Source: Bacillus sp. T33-2
GTDB lineage: Bacteria; Bacillota; Bacilli; Bacillales; Cytobacillaceae
Length of the DNA: 64,000 nucleotides
Reading direction: 5' to 3'
Assembly (NCBI RefSeq): GCF_002860205.1
Contig: NZ_PGVB01000007.1
Location: 62,001 to 126,000 of the forward strand
The notes under the pieces are model-generated. The model saw only the letters and a program-made list of their open reading frames with translations. It was not told the origin of the DNA and ran no database searches. Below, piece by piece: positions 52,905 through 61,244 of the stretch (positions are counted from its first letter, which is position 1; each line of letters starts with the position of its first letter). A program made the translations under genes and the position numbers.

Positions 52905-53969
52905 CTATATTTGCTTCATTACGAATGGTTCAGGAAATTCAATATTCTGCTGCTGCCCCAGTTCAGAAAGTTCATCCTTAACAATCGTGGATAAAGGAAT
53001 TCCATTTTCCAAATGAAAGGATGATTCCTTTTTTCTTCTTTCTCCCGGATAACGGATTTCATCCAGTCCGGGTACCTTTGGGAGCTTTTTCATTTCTGTT
53101 AATAGATTGTTTAAGTAAGCTGTAAAAAGTTCAACACTCATAAATTTTTCAATATCTAGTAAAATGAAAAAGTGTCCTACATTTGCACGCTCTGTATCTT
53201 CGTCATAAATATTGTTAACGTGTGGACCAAATGCCGCTCCTGCGAGAATTCCTGTTAGAATTTCTACCCCTAGCGCTAGCGCTGACCCTTTTGCACCTGC
53301 TAATGGCAATACTGAACCATTTAAGGCTTGATGAGGGTCCGTTGTTGAATGGCCATTCTCATCTAGAGCCCAACCGCTTGGAATTTCAGTCCCTTGTTTG
53401 GCTGCCAAAATTATTTTCCCTCTCGCAGCAATACTGGTCGATAAATCAATAATGACTGGGGTATCATTACCAGTTGGAAACCCAAAGGCAATAGGATTTG
53501 TTCCAAAGAATGGCCTTCTTCCTCCCCAGGGAGCAATGGCAGAGGGTGAGTTGGTTAAACCTATACAAGCGAGGTTTTCTTTACATGCTAACTGACAAAA
53601 AAATGACGCTGTTCCAAAGTGATTGCTATTGTTTACACCAATCGCAACAACCCCGGATTCCTTTGCCATTTCAATGCCCTTTTTGATTGCATGATAACCA
53701 ACAACCTGGCCTAATCCATTATCACCGTTTACCATCAGCAGTGAATTTGTTTTAACATCCAAATCAATCGCAGGATTCGGATTAATTCTTTCCCCTCCTA
53801 ACCTCTTCAAATAAATTGGGAGTCTGCTGATTCCATGACTATTTACCCCCTCAAGATTGGCCTGGATCAAGGACTCACTAGCTATTGAAGCATCTCTCTC
53901 ATTAACACCATAGCTCGTTAATAACTTTTCACAAAAAATCTTCAAGTCCTCCGCAGCATAAAATTCCAC
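52905..53969 (-). CDS. Malate/lactate/sulfolactate dehydrogenase (Ldh_2 family, ComC-like)
   Basis: A 354-residue NAD(P)H-dependent 2-hydroxyacid dehydrogenase of the unusual non-Rossmann fold. NLEGVNSHGISRLPIYLKRL (catalytic His region), VAIGVNNSNHFGTASFFCQL, IGLTNSPSAIAPWGGRRPFF and IAFGFPTGNDTPVIIDLST. The family includes malate dehydrogenase, YlbC/AllD and ComC, the L-sulfolactate dehydrogenase of coenzyme M and sulfolactate pathways. GTG 53969 follows AAAGGATGATTAGTC. A terminator separates it from suyB, so it may have its own promoter or depend on readthrough. The substrate is inferred from neighbours. Confidence 0.88.
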   Translation of the reverse strand: MEFYAAEDLKIFCEKLLTSYGVNERDASIASESLIQANLEGVNSHGISRLPIYLKRLGGERINPNPAIDLDVKTNSLLMVNGDNGLGQVVGYHAIKKGIEMAKESGVVAIGVNNSNHFGTASFFCQLACKENLACIGLTNSPSAIAPWGGRRPFFGTNPIAFGFPTGNDTPVIIDLSTSIAARGKIILAAKQGTEIPSGWALDENGHSTTDPHQALNGSVLPLAGAKGSALALGVEILTGILAGAAFGPHVNNIYDEDTERANVGHFFILLDIEKFMSVELFTAYLNNLLTEMKKLPKVPGLDEIRYPGERRKKESSFHLENGIPLSTIVKDELSELGQQQNIEFPEPFVMKQI

Positions 53970-54002
53970 GACTAATCATCCTTTTTCAATTAATTTATCT
54001 AT

Positions 54003-54038
54003 AAAAAACCATCTCCCTACAACAAAAGTAGTAGGGAG
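54003..54038 (-). terminator. Terminator after the suyB-like gene
   Basis: CTCCCTAC (54013-54020) and GTAGGGAG (54031-54038) form an 8-bp stem; the minus strand continues GGTTTTTTAT. Confidence 0.8.
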
Positions 54039-54049
54039 AATAAATTATT

Positions 54050-55207
54050 TTATGCACTTCTATAAAGCTTTGTCATAACGAACTCACGATGTCCTAACGC
54101 TTCTGCACTTGTAAGCCTTCCATTAATGGTTCGACAGATTGTTTCCATTAGAACGTCTCCCGCTTCTTCTAACGTAATTTCGCGAGATAACAATCCTTTT
54201 ACATCCACATCAATATGTTCGCTCATTGTTGCTGCTGTGTTAGGGTTAGCTGTTAGCTTAATTACCGGTTCGATTGGGTTACCAATAATGTTTCCTTGGC
54301 CTGTCGGGAATAAGTGAAGGACAGCTCCGGCTGCAGCCATCAGCGTGATACATTCAGCTGCGGCTGAAGAGGTATCCATAAAGTATAAGCCGTTTCCATT
54401 TGATGGTGCTTCTGCCGGCTCTAAAACGCCAATCACTTGTTTTGATCCTGTTTTAGCGATATTTCCTAATGCCTTTTCCTCGATAGTAGAAAGTCCACCA
54501 GCAATATTTCCTTGTGTAGGCTGTGATCCTAATAAGTCCACACCTTTTGAGATAATTTCTCCAATGTAGTCATCAAAGATCGCCATGAATTTATCTTCTA
54601 ATTCAGGTGTAGCCATTCTATTTCGAATGATGTGCTCCCCGCCTGTTAACTCAGACGTTTCTCCAAAAAAGACCGTTGCTCCAGCGTCTACAAGACGATC
54701 AACCGCTTGTGATACAGTTGGACAAGATCCCAAGCCTGTTGTAGTGTCTGACTCGCCACATTTAATACTGATGGTTAAATCTTTTAATTCAACGTGTTCT
54801 CTCTGAAGTTCAGAAGCCCATTGAACAAATTCTTTTGCTTTCCAAGAAGCATTTTTGATGGTTTCGAAATCCCCATTTCCTTCAATGGAAAAGTAGGCAA
54901 CTGGTTTTCCAGTTTCAGCGATTCCATCTGCGATTTTTCTCGTCCAATTTTCCTCAATCCCGATGACAATGCATGCGGCAACATTTGGATTAGAACCTGT
55001 ACCGATCATTGTTCGGAAATGCAAATCTAAATCCGGACCATATTGTAGACGTCCATATGCATGTGGTAGAGCAAGTGTTCCTTGAACCTGTTTTGCAACC
55101 GCTTCACAAGCGGCGTTTGAAATATCATCTACAGGTAAAATGATTACATGATTACGAATACCAACCTTGCCATTTTCACGACGATAACCAAAAATTTGTT
55201 TTTCCAT
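54050..55207 (-). CDS. suyB: UxaA-family lyase large subunit, SuyB-like
   Basis: A 385-residue protein of the altronate/galactarate dehydratase family, in the (2R)-3-sulfolactate sulfo-lyase large-subunit branch: [80 protein letters not shown] and [20 protein letters not shown]. SuyAB releases sulfite from sulfolactate to give pyruvate. ATG 55207 overlaps the end of suyA by a short spacer and has GAGGTGG upstream. Alternative: a dehydratase for another hydroxyacid. The TauE-type exporter next door favours a sulfite-releasing lyase. Confidence 0.75.
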   Translation of the reverse strand: MEKQIFGYRRENGKVGIRNHVIILPVDDISNAACEAVAKQVQGTLALPHAYGRLQYGPDLDLHFRTMIGTGSNPNVAACIVIGIEENWTRKIADGIAETGKPVAYFSIEGNGDFETIKNASWKAKEFVQWASELQREHVELKDLTISIKCGESDTTTGLGSCPTVSQAVDRLVDAGATVFFGETSELTGGEHIIRNRMATPELEDKFMAIFDDYIGEIISKGVDLLGSQPTQGNIAGGLSTIEEKALGNIAKTGSKQVIGVLEPAEAPSNGNGLYFMDTSSAAAECITLMAAAGAVLHLFPTGQGNIIGNPIEPVIKLTANPNTAATMSEHIDVDVKGLLSREITLEEAGDVLMETICRTINGRLTSAEALGHREFVMTKLYRSA

Positions 55208-55212
55208 TTTTT

Positions 55213-55557
55213 CTACCACCTCGCAGTTTTAATATTATGGGTGTGAACATAATCGCCAACAACCCAATTACTTGTAGTGATTCCGACTGGGACACCGTAC
55301 TTTAATACAGGCTCGCCTTCTTTACGCTGAACTAATGAAATTTTATGACCTAGTGGAATATCTCCGTGTGATACGACTTGGATTTCGGTGTTATCATCCA
55401 TGAATACGCCGATTACCTTTTCCCCTTCAAGGATTTGACTTGTTGCAACACCGACATGATCTCCTTTTTGGTGAATCAAAAACTTGTGAGTGGAAAGACT
55501 TTTAGACTCATCTTTCCGGCTTTTTACAGCTGTGCTAGATTGGCTATTATTACCCAT
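55213..55557 (-). CDS. suyA: UxaA-family lyase small subunit, SuyA-like (SAF domain)
   Basis: A 114-residue small subunit with the SAF-type beta fold: [40 protein letters not shown] and the C-terminal [20 protein letters not shown] then HNIKTARW, the hallmark of SuyA. It has an extra 20-residue N-terminal tail rich in Ser and Lys. CAAGGAGGTTCAAAA precedes ATG 55557. It forms one unit with suyB. Its promoter carries the shared 19-bp operator. Confidence 0.78.
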   Translation of the reverse strand: MGNNSQSSTAVKSRKDESKSLSTHKFLIHQKGDHVGVATSQILEGEKVIGVFMDDNTEIQVVSHGDIPLGHKISLVQRKEGEPVLKYGVPVGITTSNWVVGDYVHTHNIKTARW

Positions 55558-55579
55558 TTTTGAACCTCCTTGTTTTTAT

Positions 55580-55641
55580 TGGTTGAGTGACCCAACCAAT
55601 GTACCTATATTCATTTAATCACCCTATGAGCGATCCGTCAA
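55580..55641 (-). promoter_or_regulatory. suyAB promoter with GntR-type operator
   Basis: Minus strand -35 TTGACG (55636-55641), 17-nt spacer, -10 TTAAAT (55613-55618). Downstream lies the inverted repeat TGGTTGAGTGACCCAACCA (55580-55598, extending to ATTGGTTG/CAACCAAT). The repeat covers about +8 to +26, a position suited to repression. It matches the site at 61011-61029 at 17 of 19 positions. Confidence 0.75.
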
Positions 55642-55674
55642 CTATTAATTTAGAATTTTTTGAATCTTTTTAAA

Positions 55675-56445
55675 TTAAACAAACAAATCATAATATAGTT
55701 TGCAGCTTACTAGCAAAATAGAATAGGCAGCTATTCTTTTCAGAGTGATAGACTTCAGTTTTTTCGTAATACGTCCCCCTATCTGAGCACCTATAATACC
55801 CCCGACTATTAACACTGCCACTTGGCCAAAATCAATGTCTCTCATACTTAATTTAGAGACCAGACTGCCAGCTGACAATAAAAAGCATGTGATTAAACTT
55901 GTGCCAATCGACATCTTTATGGGCAATTTATAAAAAAAGATCATCAAGGGAACAAAGATGAATCCCGCTGATAAACCAACCATCCCTCCTAAAATACCGA
56001 TGAGGACACCAAAAATAATACTCACTGTCCAGACCTTTTTGTTTTTAGGAATTGGCGTGGGATCTTCAGCCTTATTGGTTGGGATTTGCATGAGAATTGC
56101 AGATATGATTGCTAGAGTCGCAAACAGTATCCGCAGGTTAAAATCCGAAATCTGGTTAGCAAATAATACCCCGATGGTTCCGCCAAACATCGCCGGAATT
56201 CCGAGCATGAAGATAATCTTTTTATCCACAAGTTGGTTGCTAATATAATAATAACCACCAGATAGAGAAGAAAAAAATCCTTGCATAATCGAAAAAGAGA
56301 AAATCGTATGCATCGAAAATTGTGTATTTAATAGTAACGGAGGAATAATCATTAAAGAGAAAATCAATATAATTCCTCCACCAATCGATAATAATCCTGT
56401 TACAATTCCAGAAAACAAACCAATAAGAAACAGTGATATTATCAT
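55675..56445 (-). CDS. TauE/SafE-family anion exporter
   Basis: A 256-residue membrane protein with seven or eight hydrophobic segments, a member of the family that exports sulfite or sulfoacetate. FSGIVTGLLSIGGGIILIFS at the start and GVLIGILGGMVGLSAGFIFV in the second half are the twin repeat motifs with their glycine-rich cores. AAAAGGAGACCTGTAG precedes ATG 56445. It is the last gene of the sdhB-C-A-fumA-fumB operon (26-nt gap) and is followed by the suyA promoter. Sulfite export is the likely job given SuyAB; other anions are possible. Confidence 0.88.
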   Translation of the reverse strand: MIISLFLIGLFSGIVTGLLSIGGGIILIFSLMIIPPLLLNTQFSMHTIFSFSIMQGFFSSLSGGYYYISNQLVDKKIIFMLGIPAMFGGTIGVLFANQISDFNLRILFATLAIISAILMQIPTNKAEDPTPIPKNKKVWTVSIIFGVLIGILGGMVGLSAGFIFVPLMIFFYKLPIKMSIGTSLITCFLLSAGSLVSKLSMRDIDFGQVAVLIVGGIIGAQIGGRITKKLKSITLKRIAAYSILLVSCKLYYDLFV

Positions 56446-56471
56446 CTACAGGTCTCCTTTTAGAAAAGAAC

Positions 56472-57071
56472 CTAATTAAGCTGTTTAATCAGCTCATCCA
56501 ATTTTACTTTGGCATCCTTCTTTATATCTTTGTACTTATTATTTCCATGCGAATCAATAGAAACAATGAGCGGGCCAAAATCTTTGACCCTGAATTTCCA
56601 TATCGCCTCAGGCATCAAATCTTCCCACCAAACATCTTCTATTTCCTCTACTTGAGTCGTTTCTAGAGCAGCTGAGCCTCCTAGAATCGTAAAATAGCAC
56701 CCTTTGAAATCTACCAATGCCTGGGAACCTTCCTCTAGAAGTCCGCCTTTACCAACGATGACTTTCATTCCATATGTCTCCATCAGCCCGCGGGTAAACC
56801 GGTCCATACGATAACTAGTAGTGGTACCGATACTTACTTTTTCATATGTTCCATTAGGCAGCTTTCTGACACCAGGTGCCGTATGAAGTCCAATGGAACC
56901 TTTAAGCTGTGGAATTAAATCCGCAGGAAGTTCAACTCCTTTGTCAAAAAGGCGAATTAAATTTGCGTCACGAATTCCAAAGATATGCCCGTCGAGTGTT
57001 ACAGTATCACCTGCATACAATAGGTTAATATCATCATCAGTCAAGGGTGCTTTTAAATGATAATGTGTCAT
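56472..57071 (-). CDS. Class I fumarase/tartrate dehydratase-like beta subunit
   Basis: A 199-residue C-terminal-domain subunit (FumA_C family): DTVTLDGHIFGIRDANLIRL, LKGSIGLHTAPGVRKLPNGT, SIGTTTSYRMDRFTRGLMET and ALVDFKGCYFTILGGSAALE. It pairs with the alpha subunit encoded just upstream, as in two-subunit class I fumarases and tartrate dehydratases. GGAGGAAAGGC precedes the ATG. The hydration target is fumarate or an analogue. Confidence 0.92.
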   Translation of the reverse strand: MTHYHLKAPLTDDDINLLYAGDTVTLDGHIFGIRDANLIRLFDKGVELPADLIPQLKGSIGLHTAPGVRKLPNGTYEKVSIGTTTSYRMDRFTRGLMETYGMKVIVGKGGLLEEGSQALVDFKGCYFTILGGSAALETTQVEEIEDVWWEDLMPEAIWKFRVKDFGPLIVSIDSHGNNKYKDIKKDAKVKLDELIKQLN

Positions 57072-57086
57072 GCCTTTCCTCCTCCT

Positions 57087-58013
57087 TTAATATGTAATCT
57101 CCGGCTGGGTATCCTCGTGTCTAAACGTTGCTCTCATTCTTCTAGCTGGCCAGCACATCATATTGACAGCAACGGGATTACAGGTCATATGAGTATCAGC
57201 TGCTTCAATATGCACCGCTAAAGCTGTAGTATTTCCGCCTAATCCATGTGCCCCTATGCCTAGTTCATTAATCAATCCATATAATTCTTCCTCCAGCTTT
57301 CTTACCTCGGGATCCGGGTTAGGAGACCCTACTTCTCTCGCTGCTGCCTTTTTTGCTAATGCCGCACATTTATCCGCAGTACCACCAATACCAATCCCTA
57401 CAATGGTAGGTGGACAAGGATTGGCACCTGATTCAAAAACACATTCTAATACATATTTTTTAATTCCTTGTATCCCTGCAGCTGGAGTTAACATCTTTAA
57501 ATAACTCATATTTTCAGAGCCAGATCCCTTAGGAACGATGAGAAGTTCCAGCTCATATCCTTCGACGAATTCATAATGGAGAACCGGAACTTGATTTCCT
57601 GTAGAAGTACCATGGTTCTTCCTCGTTAACGTATTCACTATACTGCTCCGTAAAGGATGTTCCAGCGTTGCGCGTTCTGTACCTTTTCGGATGGCTTGTT
57701 CTAAGCGCAAACCATCAAAACGTACCTGGTTTCCCACCTTAATGAAAAAAACAGGTATACCAGTATCTTGACAGATTAATAGTTTTTGCTCATCAGCTGT
57801 CGAAACCGTTTTCACTAATGTTTCTAGTATTTCCTTACCGGTTTTCAATGTCTCTTTTTCTAAAGCATTCTGCAAGGCTGTTCTTACATCTGGCGGTAAA
57901 TCCTTTAGTGATTCGATATACAGAGTTTTGCATGTTTCTTCTACACTCTGATAAAAACTTTCATCTAGTTCCCAGCTTTTTTGATAGTCAGCAACATAAT
58001 CTTGAACGGCCAT
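57087..58013 (-). CDS. Class I fumarase/tartrate dehydratase-like alpha subunit
   Basis: A 308-residue [4Fe-4S] subunit. The three cluster cysteines lie in LLICQDTGIPVFFIKVG, SGANPCPPTIVGIGIGGTAD and DTHMTCNPVAVN; HGTSTGNQVPVLHYEFVEGY and IGAHGLGGNTTALAVHI also fit the family. ATG 58013 follows AAAGGGGTGCGATCA, 13 nt downstream of the sdhA-like stop. Class I enzymes are oxygen-sensitive and separate from the usual class II FumC. Confidence 0.93.
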   Translation of the reverse strand: MAVQDYVADYQKSWELDESFYQSVEETCKTLYIESLKDLPPDVRTALQNALEKETLKTGKEILETLVKTVSTADEQKLLICQDTGIPVFFIKVGNQVRFDGLRLEQAIRKGTERATLEHPLRSSIVNTLTRKNHGTSTGNQVPVLHYEFVEGYELELLIVPKGSGSENMSYLKMLTPAAGIQGIKKYVLECVFESGANPCPPTIVGIGIGGTADKCAALAKKAAAREVGSPNPDPEVRKLEEELYGLINELGIGAHGLGGNTTALAVHIEAADTHMTCNPVAVNMMCWPARRMRATFRHEDTQPEITY

Positions 58014-58026
58014 TGATCGCACCCCT

Positions 58027-59763
58027 TTATTTTGAAGTCGCTAAAACTTTATAACCTTCGATTTCACTTACGTTTGTATGAGTTTGCTTTACGTTTTCTG
58101 TCCAATAGCGTGGTTCATCATCATCCGTTTTGGTGACATAAATATTACTCAACCATTTTTCATCATTGCTCTCAGGATAATCTTCACGATAATGCGAGCC
58201 CCTGCTTTCTGTCCGCATCAAGGCACTTTTGGTTACCATTTTCGCGATTGTTACTAGGTTCCTGACATTCATATATTCCTGCCAAGTCAAATTATATTTC
58301 TGAGAACCTTTTACACTTACTTTATTAATTCTTTCTTCTAGTAATTGGAGCTGAATCTCAGCAAATTGCAAGTCTTTTTGATTCCGGACTAATCCTACCT
58401 TTTCCCACATTAAATTCTTCAGATCATTTCGGATATAAAATGGATTTTCACCTTCTTCACGTTTAAAAGGTTCGAGGATATCATTCATCATCGAATGAAC
58501 CTGAGTATCTGAGACGTTTGCAAGGTCACTTTTATTTTGGATATAGGAAACCACTGCATCGCCAGCTCTAGCACCAAAAACGGTAGAATCACATACTCCA
58601 TTCCCGCCAAGTCGATTAGCTCCATGAACGCCAGCTGCATCCTCACCAGCAACAAACAGTCCTTCAATATTCGATTCACAATTTACTGATACTCGAACAC
58701 CACCCATTTGGAAGTGGGCTGCAGGTGAAATCTCAACAGGCTCGACACTTAAATCCCTGCCGACATCACGGCAGCGTTCAACCATTCCTGGAAACATCCG
58801 CAGAACATTTTCTTTCCCTAGGTGGGATACATCAATGTAAACGCCTCCAAGACGAGTTCCCCGTCCCTCCATAATTTCCATGTAGGCGGCTCTAGAGACA
58901 CGGTCTCTTGTAGATCGTTCCATACGCTCTGGATCATAATTCTTCATAAAGCGTTCACCTAATGAGTTGATGAGGAAACCACCAGCACCACGAAGTCCTT
59001 CCTCTAATACGCCCCCATTTAAACGGGAATTTTCAGCAAGCAGACCTGTAGGATGAAACTGCATCATTTCCATATCCATAAACTCTGTTCCGGCTCGATA
59101 ACACATCGCCATACCATCTCCGGCTTTTTCAAGACTTGGGGTTGCTATTTTATACATCGTAGCAGCACCACCTGTCCCAACAATTACGGCTTTACAGTGA
59201 ACAACAATGAATTGCCCAGTTCTCATATTCAACATTAGGCATCCGGCAACACGCTGACGGTCCTCATCAATTAATAAATCAATCGCTCTTACTTCATCCC
59301 ATGTGATGACATTGGGCTTAGCGAACAACTGATCTCGCATCCGGGAAATGATTTCAATACCTGTTAAATCACCACGGTGAACGGTCCGGTCAAAAGATTG
59401 ACCAGCAAATGGTTTTTGATGAATGGTACCGTCTTCATTTCGATCAAAGAACACACCCATCTTGGTCTCTAACTCTCGAATCCTCTTAGGAGCATCGCTG
59501 ACAAGTGCCCATGCCATTTCTTGATTGTTAATACCGCCGCCGCCTTTAATGGTGTCTTTAAAATGTTTTTCTAAAGAATCATCAGGATGAAGGACCACGT
59601 TATAACCGCCCTGAACCATTCGCGTACATCCACTTTTCCCTATTAGTCCTTTTGCTGCGACAATAATTTTCAGAGTTGGATCAAGGTCTGCTGCATGGTG
59701 AGCCGCAAATAGACCTGCTCCACCGCTTCCTAAAATAAGAATATCCGCTTCAACATGTTCCAT
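58027..59763 (-). CDS. Succinate dehydrogenase/fumarate reductase-like flavoprotein subunit
   Basis: A 578-residue FAD protein: ILILGSGGAGLFAAHHAADL, GKSGCTRMVQGGYNVV, FHPTGLLAENSRLNGGVLEE, RSTRDRVSRAAYMEIMEGRG and HFQMGGVRVSVNC. Two departures stand out. The histidine that binds FAD covalently in SDH/FRD (HT..AQGG) is a cysteine (CTRMVQGG). The RGEGG proton-relay motif is RGAGG, with Glu replaced by Ala. ATG 59763 follows AGGTGAATGTT. Together with SdhC- and SdhB-like subunits it forms a membrane complex, but the classical Bacillus SdhA sequence is clearly different, so this is a second, specialised complex. Confidence 0.9.
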   Translation of the reverse strand: MEHVEADILILGSGGAGLFAAHHAADLDPTLKIIVAAKGLIGKSGCTRMVQGGYNVVLHPDDSLEKHFKDTIKGGGGINNQEMAWALVSDAPKRIRELETKMGVFFDRNEDGTIHQKPFAGQSFDRTVHRGDLTGIEIISRMRDQLFAKPNVITWDEVRAIDLLIDEDRQRVAGCLMLNMRTGQFIVVHCKAVIVGTGGAATMYKIATPSLEKAGDGMAMCYRAGTEFMDMEMMQFHPTGLLAENSRLNGGVLEEGLRGAGGFLINSLGERFMKNYDPERMERSTRDRVSRAAYMEIMEGRGTRLGGVYIDVSHLGKENVLRMFPGMVERCRDVGRDLSVEPVEISPAAHFQMGGVRVSVNCESNIEGLFVAGEDAAGVHGANRLGGNGVCDSTVFGARAGDAVVSYIQNKSDLANVSDTQVHSMMNDILEPFKREEGENPFYIRNDLKNLMWEKVGLVRNQKDLQFAEIQLQLLEERINKVSVKGSQKYNLTWQEYMNVRNLVTIAKMVTKSALMRTESRGSHYREDYPESNDEKWLSNIYVTKTDDDEPRYWTENVKQTHTNVSEIEGYKVLATSK

Positions 59764-59796
59764 AACATTCACCTACTTTTCTGTAAATTTTTGTTT

Positions 59797-60183
59797 CTAT
59801 GAAACTAGGAAGAAAAAGGTCACTGCACATAAAATCGCTGCGATGATGGTAAAAAGCTTAAAAACGCTTCGATTGTCCTTAACCACGCCTACGTCGATTA
59901 AAATAACTCGGATTCCATATAAGGCATGAAAAATCAGAGCAAAAATTAAACCAGCGTCTAAAAATGCGTTCAAGTGTAAGGTGGAAAGGACACCGATTCC
60001 GGGCAGCTTCCCAGCCATTGCATAACCGCTATAGATTTTTAAAGGTAAAAAGATTAATAGCACTAATGCTGTTATTCGTTGTACCAACCATGAGATATAA
60101 CCAACAAAGGGCCGTTGTTTTAACTTCAAGGGTGCTACGTTTTCTTGTGGTACTGCTTTTGCTTTTAATTGTGGATTCGCCAT
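59797..60183 (-). CDS. SDH/FRD-like membrane anchor subunit
   Basis: A 128-residue three-helix membrane protein, SdhC-type. LKQRPFVGYISWLVQRITAL, FLPLKIYSGYAMAGKLPG, LNAFLDAGLIFALIFHALYG and VFKLFTIIAAILCAVTFFF. Histidines in the second half (TLHLN and IFHALYG) are candidates for heme b ligation. ATG 60183 follows AAGGAGATGTTGCAC. It lies between the iron-sulfur and flavoprotein genes. It would pass electrons between the complex and quinone. Confidence 0.88.
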   Translation of the reverse strand: MANPQLKAKAVPQENVAPLKLKQRPFVGYISWLVQRITALVLLIFLPLKIYSGYAMAGKLPGIGVLSTLHLNAFLDAGLIFALIFHALYGIRVILIDVGVVKDNRSVFKLFTIIAAILCAVTFFFLVS

Positions 60184-60206
60184 GTGCAACATCTCCTTAA
60201 AATTGA

Positions 60207-60926
60207 TCACCATTTCAAACCTAAGGACTTCTTTACTTTCTTCATTTTTATTTTTTGGATGGTAACCATCGGTTTAATCCCTTTTGGACATACCTCTACA
60301 CAGGCTCCAAAGGTGTGACATCCAAAGGCACCATCTTCTTCGGTGACCAGATCCAATCTCTCTTCTCTCGCTCCGTCTCTTTCATCGGCTATTAAGTTAT
60401 AAGCTCTGCTCAAGGCAGCAGGACCAATAAAATCATTACCCCTAATGGCTACTGCATCACATGATTGGTAGCATAGGCCACAGGTAATGCAATCCTGATT
60501 TTCGTCAATGATTTCACGTCTGCCTGAAGAAGGAGGAATGATACTAAATTGGTCGGTATCTTCTTTAGGAACAAAGTAAGGTTTAACCTTCTCCATATTC
60601 TTAAAGAAGTTATCCATATTGACTGATAAATCTTTAATCACAGTTTGATTGCGCATTGGCTGAACGGTAATTTTATCACCCAGCTCTTCAATTTTTGTCC
60701 GGCATGCCAAACGTCCGCGGCCATTAATTAACATCCCGCAAGAACCACACATCCCCAACCTGCATGCGCAGCGAAAGGATAGTGTCGGATCTTGATCCTC
60801 TACAATTAAGAAAAGACTATCTAGCACCGTCATGTTCTTCTTCGCTTCAATTTGAAAAGATTGATACTTTGGACTTTCATTTTCATCAGGGTCGTAACGC
60901 AAAACAGTTACTTCTACTTTACTCAC
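60207..60926 (-). CDS. SDH/FRD-like iron-sulfur subunit
   Basis: A 239-residue SdhB-type protein. The [2Fe-2S] motif is FRCACRLGMCGSCGMLINGR plus a later cysteine (LACRT). The ferredoxin-like clusters are CITCGLCYQSC and CHTFGACVEVCPKGIKP. GTG 60926 follows AAGGGGGATTATTT; the ATG extension has no site. It overlaps the sdhC open frame but the true start of that gene is 23 nt after this stop. It is the first gene of the operon, with the shared operator upstream. Confidence 0.93.
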   Translation of the reverse strand: MSKVEVTVLRYDPDENESPKYQSFQIEAKKNMTVLDSLFLIVEDQDPTLSFRCACRLGMCGSCGMLINGRGRLACRTKIEELGDKITVQPMRNQTVIKDLSVNMDNFFKNMEKVKPYFVPKEDTDQFSIIPPSSGRREIIDENQDCITCGLCYQSCDAVAIRGNDFIGPAALSRAYNLIADERDGAREERLDLVTEEDGAFGCHTFGACVEVCPKGIKPMVTIQKIKMKKVKKSLGLKW

Positions 60927-61010
60927 AAATAATCCCCCTTCATTTTTACAATACAAATTTGCTTATCGAGTACATGATCTCTTCCTATTAGCCCCCTTTT
61001 TAAGTCTATG

Positions 61011-61068
61011 TGGTATAGTGACCCAACCAGTATAGATTAATTTAATCATATTTTTAGTAAATATTCAA
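61011..61068 (-). promoter_or_regulatory. sdhB-type operon promoter with GntR-type operator
   Basis: Minus strand -35 TTGAAT (61063-61068), 17-nt spacer, -10 TTAAAT (61040-61045), the same -10 as the suyAB promoter. The operator TGGTATAGTGACCCAACCA (61011-61029) follows at about +4 to +22. It is 85-103 nt upstream of the start codon. Confidence 0.72.
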
Positions 61069-61150
61069 TATTTTTAAAATATTACGATAAAATAATGTTT
61101 ACATTTATACTATGTGTTGTACTCTATTCAACTTTGACATCAATTCAGCG

Positions 61151-61183
61151 AAAAAAGGCTGGAAGGCAACTCCAGCCTTTTTT
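61151..61183. terminator. Strong bidirectional terminator
   Basis: AAAAAAGGCTGGA pairs fully with TCCAGCCTTTTTT over 13 bp with a 7-nt loop. It ends the CoA-transferase/thiolase/ABC-ATPase transcript. Confidence 0.93.
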
Positions 61184-61244
61184 ATTCATTTTGGTGTGTT
61201 AGATAATTCTTTTTGTAGCCCAAACTATTTATATAATTAGAAAA

